From an uncultured Clostridia bacterium (GTDB lineage Bacteria; Bacillota; Clostridia; Oscillospirales; Acutalibacteraceae): a DNA stretch of 39,010 nt. Position numbers and translations under genes: made by a program. The stretch is from positions 1 to 39,010 of the forward strand of contig CAMKOU010000004.1 of NCBI GenBank assembly GCA_946414505.1, given 5' to 3'. The notes below the pieces were generated by a model. The model was not told the DNA's origin, made no database searches, and saw nothing but the letters and a program-made list of their open reading frames with translations. How positions within the stretch are numbered: the stretch's first letter is position 1; each line of letters opens with the position of its first letter. Positions 24,011 through 31,637 of this stretch are shown here, one piece after another.

Positions 24011-24715
24011 ATGAATGCCATGCTGAACCGGCACGAACGCGCCGCCGCACGGGTGAATTTGCTGCTGTCCGCCGCGATATTTGCCCTGGGCGCCGCTTCC
24101 CTGACGGTGTCCGTGCTGTCAAAACCGCAGGAGAACTATTTCTATGAATTTCGCTATATGACCGTCAACGGAACGGTGTTTACCACGTTGATCTCGCTGA
24201 TCATCCTGCCGGTGTACGCCGTGCAGCTGCGCACGGGCAAGGTCATTGTGATAAAGCAGCTGTATTTTTTTCGGCTGAGCGCTGCCGTCACGGAATGTAT
24301 CATCGCGGTGGTCATTCTGCTGTCTTTCTTTCCGCTTGTTCCGGACAACCCCAGCATTTTGAGCTTTGATTCCTTTAATATGCATGTGGTCATTCCGCTG
24401 CTGTCTATCCTGTCTTTTTTGATGAGCGAATCGCCCGCGAAAGCCATACATCCGCTGATGCGCCTCAACTGTGCATGGTTGATCACGCTGTATGCGGTTG
24501 TGGTCATTACGCTGATCATCACCGGCTTTATTCCGCAAGAGAAAATTCCGTATTCTTTTTTGGATTTTCACACGCGTCCTCTCCACTATATCATTCCCTT
24601 TGGTTTTTTCGTCTACAGCTTTACCTACGTGCTGTCCGTCCTGCTGACCGAGGGCAACCGCCGGCTGTTTTTCCGTCGTCGCGGCAAAGGGCATCCTCCG
24701 GTTCGCTCTGTCTGA
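24011..24715 (+). CDS. Six-helix membrane protein of unknown function (possibly Pr6Pr-like)
   Basis: The ATG at 24011 (MNAMLNRHERAAARVN) has GGGAG at 8 nt, giving 234 aa; the track's start at 23951 is unlikely. Six hydrophobic segments are evident, including LLLSAAIFALGAASLTVSVL, TTLISLIILPVYAVQL, CIIAVVILLSFFPLV and YIIPFGFFVYSFTYVLSVLL. Two segments carry a His followed by a V/I-I-P pattern (MHVVIPLL and LHYIIPFG), reminiscent of Pr6Pr/FAR-17a-type six-helix proteins. That match is from memory and weak. The C-terminus is basic. It stands alone between the GTPase-NYN gene and feoAB. Confidence 0.7.
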   Translation: MNAMLNRHERAAARVNLLLSAAIFALGAASLTVSVLSKPQENYFYEFRYMTVNGTVFTTLISLIILPVYAVQLRTGKVIVIKQLYFFRLSAAVTECIIAVVILLSFFPLVPDNPSILSFDSFNMHVVIPLLSILSFLMSESPAKAIHPLMRLNCAWLITLYAVVVITLIITGFIPQEKIPYSFLDFHTRPLHYIIPFGFFVYSFTYVLSVLLTEGNRRLFFRRRGKGHPPVRSV

Positions 24716-24759
24716 ACGAACCGGCATGGCGCCGCGGGTATCTATTTTGCGGAGAACGG

Positions 24760-24788
24760 TTGACAACAACCGAAAAATCTGCTATAGT
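24760..24788 (+). promoter_or_regulatory. Promoter of feoAB
   Basis: TTGACA - 17 nt - TATAGT, 46 nt before the feoAB start. Confidence 0.85.
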
Positions 24789-24818
24789 TAGTTAAAGCTA
24801 ACATTAGCTTAGGCTAAC
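24787..24818 (+). promoter_or_regulatory. Two DtxR/IdeR-like iron operator sites
   Basis: Two adjacent dyads follow the -10: GTTAG-ttaaag-CTAAC at 24787-24802 and TTAGC-ttag-GCTAA at 24804-24817. Their half-sites resemble the TTAGGTTAGCCTAA-type boxes bound by DtxR/IdeR/MntR-family metal repressors. The first overlaps the end of the -10 box. Binding would shut off iron import when iron is plentiful. Confidence 0.65.
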
Positions 24819-24834
24819 ATCAGGGGTACATAGT

Positions 24835-27177
24835 ATGAGATTAAATGATTTGGAGATTGGGCAATCCGCCGTTATCCAAACGGTTGGCGGCCAGGGCAGC
24901 CTGCGGCAGCATTTTCTGGACATGGGTGTGATTCCCGGAACAGAGGTGCGCATCGTGAAGCTGGCGCCGATGGGCGACCCGATGCAGCTGCGGCTGCACG
25001 ACTACGAGCTGACGCTGCGGCTTGCCGACGCTGAAAAAATAACGGTGGAGCTTGTGAGTGCTGACCACATGCAGCCAAAACCGAAAAAAAAGAAGAGTGC
25101 GCACCCGGGCTTGGGCGAAGGCGGCAAATATCATCCAAAGGGCAGCGGCGATCCCCTGCCGGACGATGTGACGCTGACTTACGCCTTAGTCGGCAATCAA
25201 AACAGCGGCAAGACCACCCTGTTTAACCAGCTGACCGGTGCGAATCAACATGTCGGCAACTTTCCGGGCGTGACGGTGGACCGCAAGGACGGCGTGATCA
25301 AGGGGCACAAAAACACCCTGATTACCGATTTGCCGGGCATTTACTCGATGTCGCCCTACAGCAGTGAGGAAATCGTTTCACGCAGCTTTGTGCTGGATGA
25401 AAAGCCGCGCGCCATCATCAATATCGTGGACGCCACCAACATTGAGCGCAATTTGTATTTGACCATGCAATTGCTGGAAATGAATATTCCCATGGTGGTG
25501 GCGCTGAATATCATGGATGAGCTGACCGCCAACGGCGGCGCGGTGGATATCAACACGCTCGAAAACCTGTTGGGCGTGCCGGTGGTGCCGATCTCAGCCG
25601 CCAAAAACCAAGGTGTGGACGAATTGGTGGCGCACGCCATTCATGTGGCGCATTATCAGGAAAAACCGAAACGGCAGGATTTTTGTTCCCCCGACGAGCG
25701 CGGCGGCGCCGTACACCGCTGTCTGCACGCCGTGAGGCATTTGATCGAGCAAAAGGCAACAACGGCAGGGCTACCTGTTTGCTTTGCGGCAAGCAAGGTG
25801 GTGGAAGGCGACAAGCTGGTGCTGAAACAGCTGCAGCTGGACAAAGACGAGCTGGAAATGCTGGAGCGTATCATTCGGCAAATGGAAAAGGCGCGCGGTC
25901 TGGACCGCAACGCCGCCATCGCCGACATGCGGTTTTCCTTTATCGGAAAGGTGTGCGCACAAACCGTCACCAAACCGCAGGAAAGCCGTGAGCATATCCG
26001 CAGCGCCAAAATCGACCGCCTGCTGACGGGAAAATTTACGGCGATCCCCATGTTCATCCTCATCATGGGCATGATTTTTTGGCTGACATTCAGCGTGATC
26101 GGCGGCAGGCTGCAGGAGCTGCTGGAAACGGGTATAGACGGGCTGACCGGGCAATTGGCAGCGGCAATGGAAAACGCGCAGGTCAACCCGATGCTGACCG
26201 GACTGGTTACCAAGGGCATACTTGCCGGTATCGGCAGCGTGCTGAGCTTTTTGCCGATTATCGTCGTGCTGTTTTTGTTTCTGTCGATTTTGGAGGACAG
26301 CGGCTATCTGGCGCGCGTGGCGTTTTTTATGGATAAGCTGCTGCGCAAAATCGGACTGTCGGGACGCAGCATCGTACCGATGCTGATCGGCTTCGGCTGC
26401 ACGGTACCGGCGGTGATGTCCACACGCACACTGCCGAGTGAACGCGACCGGAAGATGACCATTTTGCTGACGCCGTTCATGAGCTGTTCGGCAAAGATGC
26501 CCATTTACGGCTTTTTCGTCAACGCTTTTTTCCGCGACAGCAGCTGGCTGGTATTTACCGCCCTGTATTTGCTGGGCATAGTGATGGGTATTCTGATTGC
26601 CTTTTTCTATAAGAAAACACTGTTCAAGGGCGAAGCGGTGCCGTTTGTCATGGAACTGCCGAATTACCGTTTGCCGGGCTTCAAAAATGTGGTTCGCCTG
26701 CTGTGGGAAAAGGCAAAGGATTTCCTCCAACGCGCTTTTACCGTGATTTTCATCTCCACGATAATCGTGTGGTTTTTGGAGAACTTCAACTGGCAGTTTA
26801 ATTTGGTATCCAATCAACAGGACAGCATGTTGGCGCAGATCGCCGGCTTTTTAGCGCCTGTGTTTGCACCGATCGGCATGGGCGACTGGAAGATCGTCAC
26901 GGCGCTGATCAGCGGCTTTATGGCAAAGGAAAGCGTGGTATCGACGCTGGAGATCTTATACGGCAACGGCATTGCCGGCTCCATGACCGTGTTGACCTCC
27001 GTTTCGATGCTGGTGTTCAGCCTGCTGTACACACCGTGCGTGGCAGCCATTGCATCGGTCAAGCGTGAACTCGGTCACAAGTGGGCGGTCTGCGTGGTGA
27101 TTTGGCAATGCGTGATTGCCTACGGCGCCGCCGCGATACTCTATTACATTTGCCTGCTGTGCGGCATGGGAGGTTAA
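24835..27177 (+). CDS. feoB: Ferrous iron transporter FeoA-FeoB fusion
   Basis: A 780-aa protein joining two proteins that are often separate. Residues 1-73 are a FeoA SH3-like domain (LRQHFLDMGVIPGTEVRIV ... LRLADAEKITVEL), then a Lys/Gly-rich linker, then FeoB. Its G domain has G1 GNQNSGKT at 120-127, the G2-region NFPGVTVD, G3 DLPG at 165-168 and G4 NIMD at 225-228. The membrane part has the two Gate motifs, with IGFGCTVPAVMSTRTLPSERDRKMTILLTPFMSCSAKMPIY, which includes the conserved cysteines. It imports Fe(II) across the cytoplasmic membrane, coupled to nucleotide hydrolysis. AGGGG is the SD. A Cys-rich partner gene starts 1 nt after the stop codon. Confidence 0.97.
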   Translation: MRLNDLEIGQSAVIQTVGGQGSLRQHFLDMGVIPGTEVRIVKLAPMGDPMQLRLHDYELTLRLADAEKITVELVSADHMQPKPKKKKSAHPGLGEGGKYHPKGSGDPLPDDVTLTYALVGNQNSGKTTLFNQLTGANQHVGNFPGVTVDRKDGVIKGHKNTLITDLPGIYSMSPYSSEEIVSRSFVLDEKPRAIINIVDATNIERNLYLTMQLLEMNIPMVVALNIMDELTANGGAVDINTLENLLGVPVVPISAAKNQGVDELVAHAIHVAHYQEKPKRQDFCSPDERGGAVHRCLHAVRHLIEQKATTAGLPVCFAASKVVEGDKLVLKQLQLDKDELEMLERIIRQMEKARGLDRNAAIADMRFSFIGKVCAQTVTKPQESREHIRSAKIDRLLTGKFTAIPMFILIMGMIFWLTFSVIGGRLQELLETGIDGLTGQLAAAMENAQVNPMLTGLVTKGILAGIGSVLSFLPIIVVLFLFLSILEDSGYLARVAFFMDKLLRKIGLSGRSIVPMLIGFGCTVPAVMSTRTLPSERDRKMTILLTPFMSCSAKMPIYGFFVNAFFRDSSWLVFTALYLLGIVMGILIAFFYKKTLFKGEAVPFVMELPNYRLPGFKNVVRLLWEKAKDFLQRAFTVIFISTIIVWFLENFNWQFNLVSNQQDSMLAQIAGFLAPVFAPIGMGDWKIVTALISGFMAKESVVSTLEILYGNGIAGSMTVLTSVSMLVFSLLYTPCVAAIASVKRELGHKWAVCVVIWQCVIAYGAAAILYYICLLCGMGG

Positions 27178-27178
27178 C

Positions 27179-27328
27179 ATGATTTTTGCGGATGTTATGG
27201 TCATCGTGCCGGTTATTACCGCAGCGGCTGCCGCCGTTGTCGTGATGATCCTGCGGAAGCGCAAAGGAAAAGGCAGCTGCTCCTGCGGCTGCGAAAACTG
27301 CACGTTCAAGTGTAATAAACGGAAATAG
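27179..27328 (+). CDS. FeoB-associated Cys-rich membrane protein
   Basis: This 49-aa protein begins MIFADVMVIVPVITAAAAAVVVMILRKRKG, a single membrane helix followed by basic residues, and ends with the Cys cluster CSCGCENCTFKC. That layout matches the small protein family found next to feoB in Clostridia and Bacteroidetes; its role (possibly iron handling at the channel mouth) is not settled. The ATG at 27179 has GGGAGG 6-7 nt upstream inside the end of feoB, so translation is coupled. The ORF-track version starting at 27116 is an extension out of frame with feoB. Confidence 0.88.
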   Translation: MIFADVMVIVPVITAAAAAVVVMILRKRKGKGSCSCGCENCTFKCNKRK

Positions 27329-27354
27329 TATGATTATCAAATAAGGTATAAAAC

Positions 27355-27392
27355 ACCGCCTGCAAGTTGTGCATCACTTGCAGGCGGTTTGC
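27355..27392 (+). terminator. Bidirectional terminator between feo and deacetylase genes
   Basis: ACCGCCTGCAAGT - tgtgcatc - ACTTGCAGGCGGT, a perfect 13-bp stem. On the plus strand it runs into TTTGCC; on the minus strand into GTTTTATACC. It serves both convergent operons. Confidence 0.88.
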
Positions 27393-27398
27393 CTATGG

Positions 27399-29438
27399 TT
27401 ATTTCAAATCGAAGTATTCGGTGAGAAGCTCCGGGTCGTTGCCGGTTTTGGCTTTGACGAGCTCACGGCAGGTGACAAGCTCAAAGCCCATCTCCTTCAG
27501 CTTCGGAACCAACCGCTCCACCGCATCGGCAGTGGTGGAATAGATTTCGTGCAGCAAAATGATGTCGCCGTCCTGCACCGTATCAATGACTCTTTTGTAG
27601 ATAGTGTCGGGATCCTTGTTTTTCCAGTCCTCGGTATCGATCGACCAGCGGTACGACGGCAGATTTTCATTGGCGCATTCGTCCAAGATACTCTCGGTCG
27701 TTTCGCCGCCCGGTGAACGGAAGGCGCTCGGCCACATACCCGTTACCTGTTCAATGGCTTCGCTCGCCTTTAAAATGTCGTCGTCGGTAACGTCATTGCC
27801 GTAGTTTTCGTGATCATAGGTATGGTTACCCAGCTCCATGCCGAGCTGCACCTTGCGCTGGACATTTTCCGGGTTGGAAAGAACATTTTCACCGACCATA
27901 AAGAAGGTAGCTTTTGCATTATTCTGTTGCAGGATATCCAAAATCCGATCGCTTTCGGGACCGCCGGGACCGTCGTCAAACGTCAGGGCGATCATCGGGT
28001 GCTCGGTTTCCAACAGCTGCAAGCCGTTGCCGGTGCCGTCCGACACACGCACGGCACTTTCATCGCTTGGCGTTCCGAAAAACGGTTCGCCGTTGCGTTG
28101 GACAAACGACGTCACGCGCACGCCGATGTGGGAATGCGGCAGCAAACCGGTGATGTTGAACGCGGTGGGCTGTGAAGCGCTGACCGTATTTTTGTTTTCC
28201 TCGCGGTAATCCTTGCCGATGGTGTGGAACTCTATCAAATACCCGTCCGCGCTGCTGTTGGGAGTCCATTCCAAGTGAATCGTACCCGCCTGATCGGAGT
28301 TGATGTCAGTGATCATCTCCTTAGCCAGCAGTGTAGACACATTTTCCACCGGCTCGTAATCTTCGCTTTCGTTATTGCCGTTATATGCCTTGACAAAAAA
28401 GCTGTATTCGGTCGCCTGCTCCAAGCCGTACACGATACAGTACTGCTCTTTGGTGGATTCAATTTGCACATATTCGTCGCTGTTGTCTTTGCGCTGGAAT
28501 ACGTGATAGCCTTCGGCGTGCGGAACGGCGTCCCATGCCAAGGTGATGCTGAAATCGGTGACTTCATGCACATATACATTCGGAACCGTTTCCAAATGCG
28601 TGGTGGCAAAGAAATGCATCGCTAAAATGGAGAAGATCGACAAAAGAATGATGGCGCCCGCCACGATGGGAACGACAAACACCTTTTTCTTCTTCTTTTG
28701 CAGCGATTCCTCAAAGCGTTCTTCCAAGGTGGGTCCCGGCGCAAACCTTGCGCCGCCCTGTTGTTTTTTCTTTTTTTCTTCGGAAAGACGCTTTGGCTGC
28801 TGCTTTTTGTTTTGCAGCTTTGATTGCAGCTTATCCAGCGGCGAAGCCTGCTTTGCCTCCGCCGGCGTTTGCGCTGCGGCAGCCGGTCGTTTTTTCGGCT
28901 GTGGCTGGGCAGTGCTTTGCGGACGCGCTGCGGCAGGTCTTTTTTGTCCTGCGGCTGCAGGGCGCTTTTGCCCGGCGCCTGCCGGTCGTTTTTGCGCACC
29001 GGAGGCAGGTCTGTTTTGCCCTGCACCGGCATTTGCGGGTCGCTTTTTGGGTGCCGCTCCTGCCGGCCGCGTTTTGGGGGCGGCTGCACCGGCAGGACGC
29101 TTTTGCGCGGTGCCGGAGGATGATTGATTTGTTTTGGAAGTCTTTTGTCCGGTGCCGGTACCTGCGGAGCGTTTTTGCCCGTTAGAGGCAGCGGTGCGTT
29201 TTTGCCCGTTAGAGGCAGCCGGGCGTTTTTTCTCACCGGCAGACGGCTTCCGCTGACGCTGTGCGGCGGACGGCTGCATCGAGGCGCTTTTCAGCCGCGC
29301 ACCATCAGGAATTTTAATTGTCGGCAAATCCATAATACTCCGCGCCGGTTCATCCTGCTTTGCAGCAGGGCTTGATTTGGGAGGATTATCGCTGCCGGAT
29401 ACCGATCGGGGTTCTTGCTTTGCATCAATGTGTTCCAT
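27399..29438 (-). CDS. Membrane-anchored polysaccharide deacetylase with two Fn3-like domains
   Basis: A 679-aa protein. Residues about 60-190 are a basic Ala/Pro/Lys/Arg low-complexity tract with repeated QKRPA-type units and should lie in the cytoplasm. A transmembrane helix follows at about 253-277. Outside are two fibronectin-III-like domains (VPNVYVHEVTDFSITLAWDAVPHAEGYHVF and ITDINSDQAGTIHLEWTPNSSADGYLIEF). The C-terminal NodB (CE4) domain has LTFDDGPGG, ELGNHTYDHEN (the metal-binding H-x3-H), FRSPGGE and ILLHE. Such enzymes remove N-acetyl groups from peptidoglycan or other glycans. It is preceded by a structured leader of about 130 nt. Confidence 0.9.
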   Translation of the reverse strand: MEHIDAKQEPRSVSGSDNPPKSSPAAKQDEPARSIMDLPTIKIPDGARLKSASMQPSAAQRQRKPSAGEKKRPAASNGQKRTAASNGQKRSAGTGTGQKTSKTNQSSSGTAQKRPAGAAAPKTRPAGAAPKKRPANAGAGQNRPASGAQKRPAGAGQKRPAAAGQKRPAAARPQSTAQPQPKKRPAAAAQTPAEAKQASPLDKLQSKLQNKKQQPKRLSEEKKKKQQGGARFAPGPTLEERFEESLQKKKKKVFVVPIVAGAIILLSIFSILAMHFFATTHLETVPNVYVHEVTDFSITLAWDAVPHAEGYHVFQRKDNSDEYVQIESTKEQYCIVYGLEQATEYSFFVKAYNGNNESEDYEPVENVSTLLAKEMITDINSDQAGTIHLEWTPNSSADGYLIEFHTIGKDYREENKNTVSASQPTAFNITGLLPHSHIGVRVTSFVQRNGEPFFGTPSDESAVRVSDGTGNGLQLLETEHPMIALTFDDGPGGPESDRILDILQQNNAKATFFMVGENVLSNPENVQRKVQLGMELGNHTYDHENYGNDVTDDDILKASEAIEQVTGMWPSAFRSPGGETTESILDECANENLPSYRWSIDTEDWKNKDPDTIYKRVIDTVQDGDIILLHEIYSTTADAVERLVPKLKEMGFELVTCRELVKAKTGNDPELLTEYFDLK

Positions 29439-29460
29439 AATCCCTCAATGTGCGTTTTTG

Positions 29461-29558
29461 ACATAGAACGCAAGCGTTGCACTTCTACAACGCTTTGCTA
29501 TGTAAAACTATCTTATCCTTTGTTTTCCTATCGGCAAACACAAGATATGGTGTTGCCG
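29461..29558 (-). promoter_or_regulatory. Two-hairpin structured leader of the deacetylase gene
   Basis: The minus-strand transcript can form CGGCAA-cac ... gtgt-TTGCCG (29532-29558) and a longer imperfect hairpin with ACATAG/CTATGT and AAGCGTTG/CAACGCTT arms (29461-29503). No known riboswitch consensus was recognised. The leader between promoter and ATG is about 130 nt. Confidence 0.45.
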
Positions 29559-29578
29559 TTATCTCCATAGAAACCATT

Positions 29579-29607
29579 ATAGCACATAGATTTCAAATTG
29601 TCAGCAA
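29579..29607 (-). promoter_or_regulatory. Promoter of the deacetylase gene
   Basis: Minus strand CTGACA - 17 nt - TATAAT with a TGC extension before the -10. Its -10 lies about 140 nt upstream of the ATG, leaving a long leader. Confidence 0.7.
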
Positions 29608-29659
29608 CAAAACAGTGACAATTTCGTAACATTCTATGATTTATCGGGGCTTTTCGCTG

Positions 29660-29869
29660 TTATGACGAATTCCGCATCACATACTTCTTAAACATGGCGA
29701 TAAACAGTATGATACACGCTGCGATCACCAGCGGTAAAATGATATTGGAGAGCGTGTCAAAGGTGAACGGTCCGTAAGACACAAAGCGGTCAAAAATGAA
29801 GTCGAGCAAATTAAACACAATGACAATTAAGACGCCGAACACCAGATAGCTTATCAGTTTTTTGATCAT
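29660..29869 (-). CDS. Small two-helix membrane protein, unknown function
   Basis: The ATG at 29869 (MIKKLISYLVFGVLIV) has AGGAG at 10 nt; the GTG at 29878 used by the ORF track is too close to that SD. The 69-aa protein has two transmembrane segments (SYLVFGVLIVIVFNLLDFIF and NIILPLVIAACIILFIAMF) and basic ends. I do not recognise a family. It stands alone behind its own promoter, which carries a dyad. Confidence 0.7.
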   Translation of the reverse strand: MIKKLISYLVFGVLIVIVFNLLDFIFDRFVSYGPFTFDTLSNIILPLVIAACIILFIAMFKKYVMRNSS

Positions 29870-29898
29870 ACAATCCACGCTCCTGTAAATACCGGTTA

Positions 29899-29923
29899 GT
29901 CGTATTATAGCATATCATACGAC
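29899..29923 (-). promoter_or_regulatory. Extended -10 promoter inside a dyad
   Basis: Minus strand GTCGTAT-gatatgctata-ATACGAC. TGCTATAAT, a perfect extended -10, lies within the dyad, so a protein bound to it would compete with RNA polymerase. The -35 is weak. Confidence 0.5.
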
Positions 29924-29957
29924 AAAAGAAAAGCGGAAACGACAAAGAAGTTTTTTC

Positions 29958-29992
29958 CAAAAAAATCCACCGCCGAAACGGTGGATTTTTGT
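29958..29992 (-). terminator. Terminator after the 190-aa lipoprotein gene
   Basis: Minus strand AAAAATCCACCG-tttcgg-CGGTGGATTTTTTTGG, a 12-bp stem with a seven-T run, 10 nt past the stop codon. Confidence 0.88.
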
Positions 29993-30001
29993 TGCGGACA
30001 A

Positions 30002-30574
30002 TTAAACGTCGTAGTAGTAATCAATTTCCTCTACAGTGCCGTTGGGGATCAGGAACTGAATGGACTTTCCGTCGCCGGTTTTGTAGGCGTAATACGCTGC
30101 GATCGCTTCATATTTATCGCCGTAAGCCGCCTTCACTGCATCGGCGGTGTCGCCGACCTTAATGCCCTTTTTCGTGGGGGCATTGGGCGAGGTCACATTG
30201 ACCTCCAACACCAGATCCTGTCCGTCCTTGGGATAGGTGGTGATGGTGAAATCATTGTACTTATAGGTTTTGTCGTTGCCGCCCTGGGTGCCGTGGCAGG
30301 TGGTCTGCTCGGTGATCTCGTTCGGCTCGCCCAGCGCCTGCACCACACCGTTGATGTCGGTGTTCAGTTCAACGGAAGCGCCGTTGTAGGTAAACACGGT
30401 GTCGTCGGCAGAAATCGCACCGCCGCCTGCTTGATTTGCCGCAGCGGCCTCGGTGGCTGCGCTGCTTGTGTTTGTGCCGTCGGACTTCTTTTCGGAAGAA
30501 CCGCAGCCTGCCAGTGCCAGTACGGATGTTGCCGCCATCATGGCAGCCATTGCGATCATAATCAGTCTTTTCAT
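30002..30574 (-). CDS. Lipoprotein of unknown function
   Basis: A 190-aa protein with a lipoprotein signal (MKRLIMIAMAAMMAATSVLALAGCG, lipobox LAGC, Cys24) and a Ser/Ala-rich tether to about residue 55. The rest looks like a small two-part beta domain: FTYNGASVELNTDINGVVQALGEPNEI and GIKVGDTADAVKAAYGDKYEAI both have the turn seen in BamE/SmpA-like folds, where a 'G-x-(S/T)-x-x-x-V' helix starts each repeat. That fold guess is inference. It follows the transglutaminase lipoprotein gene by 48 nt, and AGGAGG precedes the ATG, so the two may form an operon. Confidence 0.75.
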   Translation of the reverse strand: MKRLIMIAMAAMMAATSVLALAGCGSSEKKSDGTNTSSAATEAAAANQAGGGAISADDTVFTYNGASVELNTDINGVVQALGEPNEITEQTTCHGTQGGNDKTYKYNDFTITTYPKDGQDLVLEVNVTSPNAPTKKGIKVGDTADAVKAAYGDKYEAIAAYYAYKTGDGKSIQFLIPNGTVEEIDYYYDV

Positions 30575-30622
30575 ATAAATCCTCCTAATAAATATTGATT
30601 CGATATACTTTTGTACATCGGA

Positions 30623-31423
30623 TTAAACCTTTACATGCATCCAGTCAACGCCTTCGGTCAGGCTGTCTACATAGTCCACGTCACAATCATCACCGGGCGA
30701 AACGCCGAAGTGATTGTATTCGTTGTGGTGCATATCCCATTCGGGATCGTAATATTTGCCGTCGATGTGCGCCCAGCCATGGCCGCCGCTGTTGCAGGCA
30801 TAGCACTCGGAAAAACCGATCGCCTTGCCGATATAGGCAAACGCCGCGCCGTAGCTGAAGCAGTCGCCCTTGCCGTACACGAAAATATCGTTGGCATACA
30901 GGATCGGCCAGTCGATCTCCTGATAGGGCGGATCGTGACGGACGCCTTCCAGATAATCCTCCTTGATATGGTCAAAGCAAGCGCGGAGCTTTTCCTCGCG
31001 GCTCATATCGGCGGTCGTGTTTTTGGCTACCATTTGCAGCGCCCTGTGCAGCACTTCGTCGGACTCGGTTTCCACTTTAGTTGCCTTGCCCTCAATGATG
31101 TTCCATGCAACGCCGTCCACCTCGATACCGTCGCAGTATCCCTCGGCAACCGAGCCGTCGTCGTTAAGATACATATAGCCGTTTGCGTCATCGCCCACAA
31201 TGCCGCTTTGACCGGTGCTGCCGGATTGCGGCGTATTGTCGGACGATTGCTCGACAGGCGCGGCAGTCGGCTGCGCGGACTGTTGGGTTTTTTCCACATT
31301 CTGGCTGATTTCGGGAATATTGCTCTTGACGGGTTTACCGGCGCCGCAGGCGGACAGTGAAGCCGCAGATATCAACGCGGCGGCAATGACGGCAACACGC
31401 CAAATGAAATGTTTCTTGCTCAT
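30623..31423 (-). CDS. Transglutaminase-like lipoprotein
   Basis: The ATG at 31423 (MSKKHFIWRVAV) has AGGAG at 8 nt and gives a proper signal peptide; the track's 31492 start is rejected. The 266-aa protein has the lipobox LSAC and a Gln/Ser/Thr-rich tether. A short YMYLNDDGSVAEGYCDGIEVDG segment resembles a glucan-binding-like repeat. The transglutaminase-like domain has the catalytic triad pattern GKGDCFSYGAAFAYIGKAIGF (Cys), GGHGWAHIDGKYYDPEWD (His and Asp). In bacteria such domains are proteases or crosslinkers at the surface; the substrate is unknown. Confidence 0.85.
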   Translation of the reverse strand: MSKKHFIWRVAVIAAALISAASLSACGAGKPVKSNIPEISQNVEKTQQSAQPTAAPVEQSSDNTPQSGSTGQSGIVGDDANGYMYLNDDGSVAEGYCDGIEVDGVAWNIIEGKATKVETESDEVLHRALQMVAKNTTADMSREEKLRACFDHIKEDYLEGVRHDPPYQEIDWPILYANDIFVYGKGDCFSYGAAFAYIGKAIGFSECYACNSGGHGWAHIDGKYYDPEWDMHHNEYNHFGVSPGDDCDVDYVDSLTEGVDWMHVKV

Positions 31424-31506
31424 ATCTGATCTCCTATACTGCTTTCGCAATTCACAAAATACTGTTTCCTGTGATATGACAAAAAAAGACATAAAATGCT
31501 TTACAT

Positions 31507-31536
31507 ATTATATACGAAAGAAAGAATACCTGTCAA
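31507..31536 (-). promoter_or_regulatory. Promoter of the transglutaminase lipoprotein gene
   Basis: Minus strand TTGACA - 18 nt - TATAAT, about 83 nt upstream of the ATG. Confidence 0.75.
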
Positions 31537-31585
31537 TATCTATTTTTATCAATTTTAGGGTTTTTACGTGCAGTTTTTTGCCGAT

Positions 31586-31622
31586 AATAGAAAAAGCGAC
31601 CGGAAAACACGTTTCCGGCCGC
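31586..31622 (-). terminator. Terminator after the dockerin gene
   Basis: Minus strand GCGGCCGGAAA-cgtg-TTTCCGGTCGC followed by TTTTTCTATTAT. It lies 16 nt past the stop codon. Confidence 0.88.
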
Positions 31623-31637
31623 AGTGCAGAAATCAAA

